A stretch of DNA of 18,001 nucleotides from Candidatus Falkowiibacteriota bacterium (GTDB lineage: Bacteria; Patescibacteriota; Patescibacteriia; Patescibacteriales; UBA12075), in contig JAUVLY010000003.1 in NCBI GenBank assembly GCA_030600505.1, positions 1 to 18,001 of the forward strand. Reading direction: 5' to 3'. The notes beneath the pieces are model-generated. The model was given only the letters and a program-made list of their open reading frames with translations. It had not been told where the DNA came from and did no database searches. The position numbers were made by a program, and so were the translations under genes. Shown here piece after piece: positions 13,843 through 18,001 of this stretch. Within the stretch, counting starts at the first letter, position 1; each line of letters opens with the position of its first letter.

Positions 13843-14235
13843 TTATTTATTTTTTAAAACTTTATAAATTTGCGTTAATAACAAAAAATATTTTTCCTTT
13901 ATCATCTCACACAGCTCAGTTGAAAACTGTTCATTGTAAGTATATATTATTTCATTCCTGTTATCCGTCATTATAAGTAATAGCTCTGTCTCTTCGTCAC
14001 TAACCAGACCATTCTTTCTTAATTCGCGAAAACATTCTTTAGGTGAAAAAACTTGCACGCCAAAATGCTCTCTCAGAAATAGCTTAGAGTTTTTCCAGCA
14101 TAATTCATAAGTATATTCAAACCTCTTAATCGCTGAATCGCGCGCCAAAGCGCTCTTTTCTTCCTTTAATGCTAGCTCCAAACTAGCTAAAGCTTGCTTA
14201 TATCTATTTAATTTTAAGCTTAAGGCACTATCCAT
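13843..14235 (-). CDS. HEPN-domain protein of an MNT/HEPN pair (HI0074-like), His replaced
   Basis: The 130-residue all-alpha protein matches the nucleotidyltransferase substrate-binding (HI0074-like) HEPN family, shown by RFEYTYELCWKNSKLFLREHFG (38-59), SPKECFREL (64-72) and the terminal RN...TY motif. In active HEPN toxins that motif is RX4HXY, with Arg and His needed for RNA cleavage and Tyr the AMP acceptor. Here it is RNEIIYTY: R93 and Y100 are kept but His is Y98. The codon is TAT, one transition from CAT. Nuclease loss is therefore likely. It overlaps the MNT gene by 16 bases, so translation is coupled. The pair could be an inactivated toxin-antitoxin module or a non-toxic HI0073/HI0074-type pair. 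Confidence 0.88.
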   Translation of the reverse strand: MDSALSLKLNRYKQALASLELALKEEKSALARDSAIKRFEYTYELCWKNSKLFLREHFGVQVFSPKECFRELRKNGLVSDEETELLLIMTDNRNEIIYTYNEQFSTELCEMIKEKYFLLLTQIYKVLKNK

Positions 14236-14507
14236 AATATTTTATTATTAAACACGTTTTTTCTAAATTCCTCCTCAACCTTATTAAAATTAACAACATC
14301 AACCGCGTAAGGAAGCGTAGATTCAGTAAAATCTTCTTTTAATTTATACAACTCTTTATCGTTTATATCGCCAACAACCCCTAAATCAAGATCGCCAAAA
14401 TGTTTTTTATTTAAACTTGATCCAAAGATAAAAAATTTTAAATCCTTTCCCTGATTAAACTGAATTATTTTTTCTTTTATTTTATTTAAATATTTTTCTT
14501 CTAACAT
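14220..14507 (-). CDS. Minimal nucleotidyltransferase (MNT) partner of the HEPN protein
   Basis: From the ATG at 14505-14507 this is a 95-residue MNT-family protein. It has the core motif GSSLNKKHFGDLDLGV, with GS at 29-30, metal ligands D39 and D41, and third acidic residue D70 in YAVDVV. The gap between GS and the first Asp is short (8 residues). MNT partners AMPylate a tyrosine of the HEPN protein and silence it. A longer frame from a TTG at 14543 exists, but that TTG is part of the -35 box and the frame runs through the -10, so it cannot be the start. The predicted transcript begins on the ATG (leaderless). The gene overlaps the HEPN gene by 16 bases. Confidence 0.85.
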   Translation of the reverse strand: MLEEKYLNKIKEKIIQFNQGKDLKFFIFGSSLNKKHFGDLDLGVVGDINDKELYKLKEDFTESTLPYAVDVVNFNKVEEEFRKNVFNNKILWIVP

Positions 14508-14514
14508 ATTTATT

Positions 14515-14543
14515 ATTATAATAAAATTATTGTCAAAAGTCAA
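14515..14543 (-). promoter_or_regulatory. Promoter of the MNT-HEPN genes, leaderless arrangement
   Basis: On the minus strand TTGACT (14538-14543), a 17-base spacer and TATAAT (14515-14520) are followed by only seven bases before the ATG. The predicted start therefore falls on the initiation codon. This fixes the MNT start at 14507. Confidence 0.8.
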
Positions 14544-14562
14544 TCAACGAACGCTAATCTTA

Positions 14563-14591
14563 TTGCAAATAACAGGGGTTTTTGATATAAT
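14563..14591 (+). promoter_or_regulatory. Promoter of the GH130 gene, leaderless arrangement
   Basis: TTGCAA (14563-14568), a 17-base spacer and TATAAT (14586-14591) are followed by six bases and the ATG at 14598. The predicted transcription start falls on the start codon, and no Shine-Dalgarno exists. It is divergent from the MNT promoter, with about 20 bases between the two -35 boxes. Confidence 0.82.
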
Positions 14592-14597
14592 ATACTT

Positions 14598-15629
14598 ATG
14601 TTACGCGTAACCAAACACGGCGCGATTTTGCGTCCAAGCAAACTTAAATTCGAAAACAAATCTGTTTTTAATCCCGGGGTCTATCAAGACGGCGGCAAGG
14701 TTCACATTATCTACCGCGCCTTGAATAAAGAATTTATGTCCTGCTTCGGATACGCCTGTCTTTCGGGCCCGCTTGACGTGGTTAAGCGCTGGAAGAAACC
14801 TATCTACACACCCAAATTGAGTTATGAAAGCCAGGGCATAGAAGATCCGCGTATTACCAAAATCGGTGATACGTTTTTTGTTATTTATGTCGCCCATGAC
14901 GGACGCCATGCCCTGATCGCCTATATGCACGGCAAAAGTCTGTTTAAACTGAAACGTGGCGGAATTATTAGTTCTTTAATGAAATATAGTGACGCGGTTA
15001 AACTGTTTGAAGATGCAAAACTTAAAGATGATTATTACTTTTTCGCTAGCTTTTACGAAAAATTCGCCCATAAAAACGTAAAAATCTGGGAAAAAGACGG
15101 CCTCTTGTTCCCGGAAAAAATAAGGGGTAAATATGCCCTTTTGCACCGCGTTTTGCCGGATATCCAACTAGCCCGCTGCAAAAATTTTAAAGAATTAAAA
15201 ACCGAAAACTACTGGAAAAAACATATTAAAAATATTGACAAACACGTGGTCCTGGAAGGCCGACACGGCTGGGAAGCCAGACATATTGGCGGCGGCGCCC
15301 CACCGATAAAAACCAAAAAAGGCTGGCTTATGATATACCACGGCGTTGAACCGCGCAACAAAGGGCGGATATACACAGCCGGCGCGGCCTTGCTTGACCT
15401 CAAGGATCCAACTCACGTTATCGCCCGGCTGCCCAAACCTCTTTTCGTGCCTGAGCACTACAACGAACGCAACGGACATGTGCATAACGTTGTCTTCCCG
15501 ACCGGCACGGCTGAATTTGACGGCCGCCTTTACATATACTATGGTTCGGCCGACTCACATGTATCCGTTGCCAGCGTGAACAAAGAAAAATTAATAAAAA
15601 AACTGCTTAAGAATAAGGTCAAAAATTGA
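14598..15629 (+). CDS. GH130 family mannoside phosphorylase-like enzyme
   Basis: The 343-residue protein has the five-bladed beta-propeller pattern of GH130 enzymes. These split beta-mannosidic bonds with phosphate, giving mannose 1-phosphate, or in some members with water. Visible signatures are FNPGVYQDGG (24-33), GIEDPRI (80-86) with the presumed catalytic acid D83, KYALLHR (179-185), GGGAPPIKTKKGWLMIYHGV (231-250) and YYGSADSHVSVA (314-325). The KYALLHR segment sits where phosphorylases keep basic phosphate ligands, so a phosphorylase is favoured; the exact linkage is unknown. Length is normal. There is no signal peptide, so it is cytoplasmic. The next gene encodes a glycosyltransferase fusion, a pairing that suggests one glycan pathway, made or recycled. 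Confidence 0.9.
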   Translation: MLRVTKHGAILRPSKLKFENKSVFNPGVYQDGGKVHIIYRALNKEFMSCFGYACLSGPLDVVKRWKKPIYTPKLSYESQGIEDPRITKIGDTFFVIYVAHDGRHALIAYMHGKSLFKLKRGGIISSLMKYSDAVKLFEDAKLKDDYYFFASFYEKFAHKNVKIWEKDGLLFPEKIRGKYALLHRVLPDIQLARCKNFKELKTENYWKKHIKNIDKHVVLEGRHGWEARHIGGGAPPIKTKKGWLMIYHGVEPRNKGRIYTAGAALLDLKDPTHVIARLPKPLFVPEHYNERNGHVHNVVFPTGTAEFDGRLYIYYGSADSHVSVASVNKEKLIKKLLKNKVKN

Positions 15630-15660
15630 CTACAGAGCACAAATTTACGAATAAGCAAAT

Positions 15661-15755
15661 GTCATCCTGAGCGCCTGCCGGCAGGCAGGAAGCGAAGGAT
15701 CTCGTGATTCCTAAAAAAACGAGATTCTTCTCCCGCTTCGCGGAATCAGAATGAC
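15661..15755. repeat. GTCATYCTGAG inverted-repeat element, copy C, with nested palindrome
   Basis: The outer arms are GTCATCCTGAG (15661-15671) and a matching CAGAATGAC ending at 15755; the inner arms are GAAGGATCTCGT (15694-15705) and ACGAGATTCTTC (15719-15730). Immediately inside the left arm is the palindromic insert GCCTGCCGGCAGGCAGG (15673-15689), at the place where copy A holds a different hairpin. The flanks 15640-15660 and 15762-15787 are related in inverted form and resemble the flank of copy B. The whole 211-base gap (15630-15840) between the GH130 and glycosyltransferase genes is this element plus a possible promoter. Confidence 0.9.
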
Positions 15756-15804
15756 AGTCGTATTTGTAGTATTTGTGAATAAATTTGTTGGTTTGTAATC
15801 AATC

Positions 15805-15833
15805 TTCAACCATAGACTTAACTTCCCCATAAT
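15805..15833 (+). promoter_or_regulatory. Possible promoter of the glycosyltransferase gene
   Basis: CATAAT (15828-15833) ends seven bases before the ATG, as in the two leaderless promoters nearby. A weak TTCAAC (15805-15810) lies 17 bases upstream. No Shine-Dalgarno precedes the ATG. The weak -35 makes this a tentative call. Confidence 0.4.
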
Positions 15834-15840
15834 TGTAAAT

Positions 15841-18001
15841 ATGGACAAACGAAAAACCCCGTGCATTCTCTATATGGGTTCATATCCGCCTCGTGAATGC
15901 GGAATTGCCACTTTTAATAAACGCCTAACCACGGCAATTGATAAAGAGTATAACCCGGAGATAAAAAGTAAAATACTTGCCATTAATTCTAACGGCACTT
16001 CAATCTACAATTACCCCAGAAAAGTGATCATGCAGATCAATGAAACTGAGATTGAGGACTATCTTAACCGCGCCAACGAAATCAACCGCGCAGCAGATAT
16101 TAAGCTGGTTAATATCCAGCATGAATACGGCCTGTTCGGCGGCGAACAAGGCGAATTTTTAATTCCCTTTTTGGAACTTTTGCGTAAACCGGCAATTATT
16201 ACTATGCATACCGTCTTACCGCGCCCGGATGAAAAAATGAAAAACGTCGGCCGGGTAATCGCGGAAAAATCAGCCGGTGTGGTCGTAATGAACTCGGCTG
16301 CCAAAAATATCCTGCATGAAACTTACGGTGTTAAAAAAAATAAAATAAAGGTGATACCGCACGGCGTTTTTAATGTTGCTTTTCCCTCAAAATCAAGTGC
16401 CAAAAGAAAACTTAATTTATCCGGCCGGACCATTATTTCAACCTTTGGCATGATCAGTTGTGACAAGGGAATAGAATATGCGATAGAAGCCTTGCCTAAA
16501 GTAGTGCGCGAGTACCCCAATCTCCTGTATCTGATCATTGGCGCAACCCACCCGCAAATATTAAAAAACGAAGGTGAAAAGTACCGCAATAAGCTTAAAC
16601 GCCTAATAATTAAACACCAGCTCGAAGATAACGTTAAATTTTATAATAAATATTTATCCGAGCCGGAAGTAGTGGATTTTCTTAAAGCCACGGATATTTA
16701 TATTTATCCCATGCTTAGCCGGGACCAAGCCAGCAGTGGCTCGCTTTCGGACGCTATGTCCTGCGCCTGCCCGGCAATCGCGACCGCCAGCCAATACGCT
16801 AAATCCGTAATCAACCACGAACGGGGAATATTGGTGCGTTTCCGCAATTCCAGCGATATTAAACGCGCTCTTCTCGAAATGCTCTCAGACAGAAAAATGT
16901 GCAAAGAAATGTCAAAAAATACCTACTTCTACACCCGGCAAATGACTTGGCAAAACGTAGCCCTATCATATTTTAATAACTTTAACCATTTTGCCAAAAT
17001 AATCCCCCGCGAGCAGGATAAATGGCCGGCGATTAAATTTGACTATATCAAAAATTTGACTGATTCGTTTGGTATGATCCAGTTCGCCAACCACACTAAA
17101 CCGGATACCCATTCCGGCTATTGCCTGGATGACAACGCCCGGGCTTTAATCGCTTCAATAGAGTGGTATGAAAGGAAAAAAATTACCAGTACCCTGAATT
17201 TAATAAAAAAATATTTAAAGTTCATTAAATTTTGCCAAAAACCAAGCGGCAAATTCCGTAATTTTGTCAGCTACCAACACACTTTTAATGACCGCCAGGA
17301 AAGTGAGGATTCCCTGGGCCGAGCCACTTGGGCGCTGGGCTACGCTCTACAGTGCAAGCGTCTTAGTGGTGATACAATACGCAGCTGCCGAAGTATGCTG
17401 AAAAAATCCATTAAATCACTGCCTGACCTAAAATCACCCCGGGCAATTGCCTTTGCCATTAACGGTTTAAGCTATGCATATGAGCAAAACGATGACAAGT
17501 TATTGCCGCCAAAAATGCGTGAAGAAATAATGGAGATGACAAAAAAATTAAGCGACAAACTTGTTAGACAATATGAGTGGCAAGCAAAAAACAACAATAA
17601 CAACTCCAGTAAGTGGTGTTGGTTTGAGGACTGCCTGACTTATTCTAATTATAAACTGCCGGAAGCGCTTTTTCGCGCTTATCGTTTAACGCGTAATAAA
17701 AAATACAAAGAAATAGCCGAAAAATCCCTGCGATTTTTAATGAACATCACTTTTGAGCGTGATGAATATTTTTCTCCGATTGGACAAGACGGCTGGTATT
17801 TCCGCAACGGAAAACGGGCTTATTTTGATCAACAACCGGAAGACGCCGCTTCGGCGGTTGACAGTCTAGTCACTGCTCATCTAATTACACGAAAAAATAT
17901 ATATAAAAACAAAGCAAAATTGTCTTTCCAGTGGTTTTTGGGTAAAAACCACTTGCGTCAGATGGTTTATGACGAAGCCACCGGAGGCTGCTTTGACGGC
18001 C
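15841..18001 (+). CDS. GT4-type glycosyltransferase fused to a C-terminal glycosidase-like domain (partial, 3' end missing)
   Basis: The frame is open for 720 codons and runs off the window. Residues 1-390 are a GT-B, GT4-like glycosyltransferase: YPPRECGIATFNKRL near the start, NIQHEYGLFGGEQGEF, TMHTVLPRP, VIPHGV, FGMISCDKGIEYAIEALPK, then QASSGSLSDAMSCACPAIAT (296-315). The usual second Glu of the GT4 EX7E motif is Asp304. Residues from about 396 form a second, mostly helical domain with SGYCLDDNARALI (425-437), SEDSLGRATWALG (488-500), KWCWFEDCLTYSNYKLPEAL (591-610), SPIGQDGWY (645-653) and YFDQQPEDA (661-669). The conserved acids and aromatics suggest an alpha/alpha-toroid carbohydrate domain. 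Such fusions beside GH130 suggest joint glycan synthesis and trimming. Donor and acceptor are unknown. No membrane segment is seen. Confidence 0.85.
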   Translation, partial: MDKRKTPCILYMGSYPPRECGIATFNKRLTTAIDKEYNPEIKSKILAINSNGTSIYNYPRKVIMQINETEIEDYLNRANEINRAADIKLVNIQHEYGLFGGEQGEFLIPFLELLRKPAIITMHTVLPRPDEKMKNVGRVIAEKSAGVVVMNSAAKNILHETYGVKKNKIKVIPHGVFNVAFPSKSSAKRKLNLSGRTIISTFGMISCDKGIEYAIEALPKVVREYPNLLYLIIGATHPQILKNEGEKYRNKLKRLIIKHQLEDNVKFYNKYLSEPEVVDFLKATDIYIYPMLSRDQASSGSLSDAMSCACPAIATASQYAKSVINHERGILVRFRNSSDIKRALLEMLSDRKMCKEMSKNTYFYTRQMTWQNVALSYFNNFNHFAKIIPREQDKWPAIKFDYIKNLTDSFGMIQFANHTKPDTHSGYCLDDNARALIASIEWYERKKITSTLNLIKKYLKFIKFCQKPSGKFRNFVSYQHTFNDRQESEDSLGRATWALGYALQCKRLSGDTIRSCRSMLKKSIKSLPDLKSPRAIAFAINGLSYAYEQNDDKLLPPKMREEIMEMTKKLSDKLVRQYEWQAKNNNNNSSKWCWFEDCLTYSNYKLPEALFRAYRLTRNKKYKEIAEKSLRFLMNITFERDEYFSPIGQDGWYFRNGKRAYFDQQPEDAASAVDSLVTAHLITRKNIYKNKAKLSFQWFLGKNHLRQMVYDEATGGCFDG

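Noticed and set aside
14508..14543. Longer MNT reading frame from a TTG at 14543
   Set aside because: The TTG is the first part of the -35 box TTGACT and the frame crosses the -10. The extra residues are Ile/Asn-rich and not family-like. The ATG at 14507 fits better.
14601..15485. Antisense open frames inside the GH130 gene
   Set aside because: They mirror a well-conserved GH130 frame, have no start signals and show no protein motifs.
203..15629. Recoded TGA (Gly) as in Gracilibacteria or SR1
   Set aside because: TGA ends the GNAT-coupled radical SAM, 7TM kinase and GH130 genes at sensible family lengths, and no gene needs read-through.
15673..15689. GCCTGCCGGCAGGCAGG as a DNA uptake signal or terminator
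   Set aside because: Only one copy occurs in the window and no T-run follows. It is described as part of repeat copy C; an uptake role cannot be supported from one copy.

Overview
The window looks like a compact, moderately AT-rich bacterial genome of the Candidate Phyla Radiation (Patescibacteria) type. This is inferred from the short type IV pilus locus, the sensor kinases, the GH130/glycosyltransferase pair and the dispersed palindromic repeats between genes. The genetic code appears standard, because TAA, TAG and TGA all end intact genes. There are no rRNA, tRNA, CRISPR or transposase genes. No stretch longer than about 210 bases lacks a gene.

Left part, minus strand, read from 8771 down to 1: a type IV pilus and signalling locus. 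It runs from a large membrane sensor kinase (dCache, GAF, PAS, HisKA, HATPase) to a stand-alone CheY-like receiver, the PilB assembly ATPase, the PilC platform protein and three class III prepilin-like minor pilins. After a GC-rich hairpin block, a new promoter and the first nine codons of another gene, probably a further pilin, lie at the left edge. The gaps between pilus genes hold several different repeat families. No pilT lies between pilB and pilC.

Centre, minus strand, 13779 to 8981: an OmpR/PhoB-type response regulator, then a probable operon of a membrane-anchored RaSEA/Elp3-like radical SAM protein, a GNAT acetyltransferase overlapping it by 4 bases, and a 7TM-type histidine kinase. 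The promoter before the radical SAM gene has a good -10 and no -35. In place of the -35 are four TTTAT units in exact 11-bp phase, the pattern an OmpR/PhoB-family activator would bind. The simplest model is a self-contained regulon in which the kinase and regulator control the radical SAM-GNAT pair. This is the most interesting part of the window.

Upstream of the regulator (minus strand) is an MNT nucleotidyltransferase/HEPN pair in which the HEPN catalytic histidine is replaced by tyrosine. Its promoter is divergent from that of a plus-strand GH130 gene. Both promoters place the predicted transcription start on the ATG, so both messages are probably leaderless.

Right part, plus strand, 14598 to 18001: a GH130 mannoside phosphorylase-like enzyme, then a large two-domain protein cut by the window edge. 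That protein joins a GT4-type glycosyltransferase to a C-terminal glycosidase-like domain. The two probably act in one glycan pathway.
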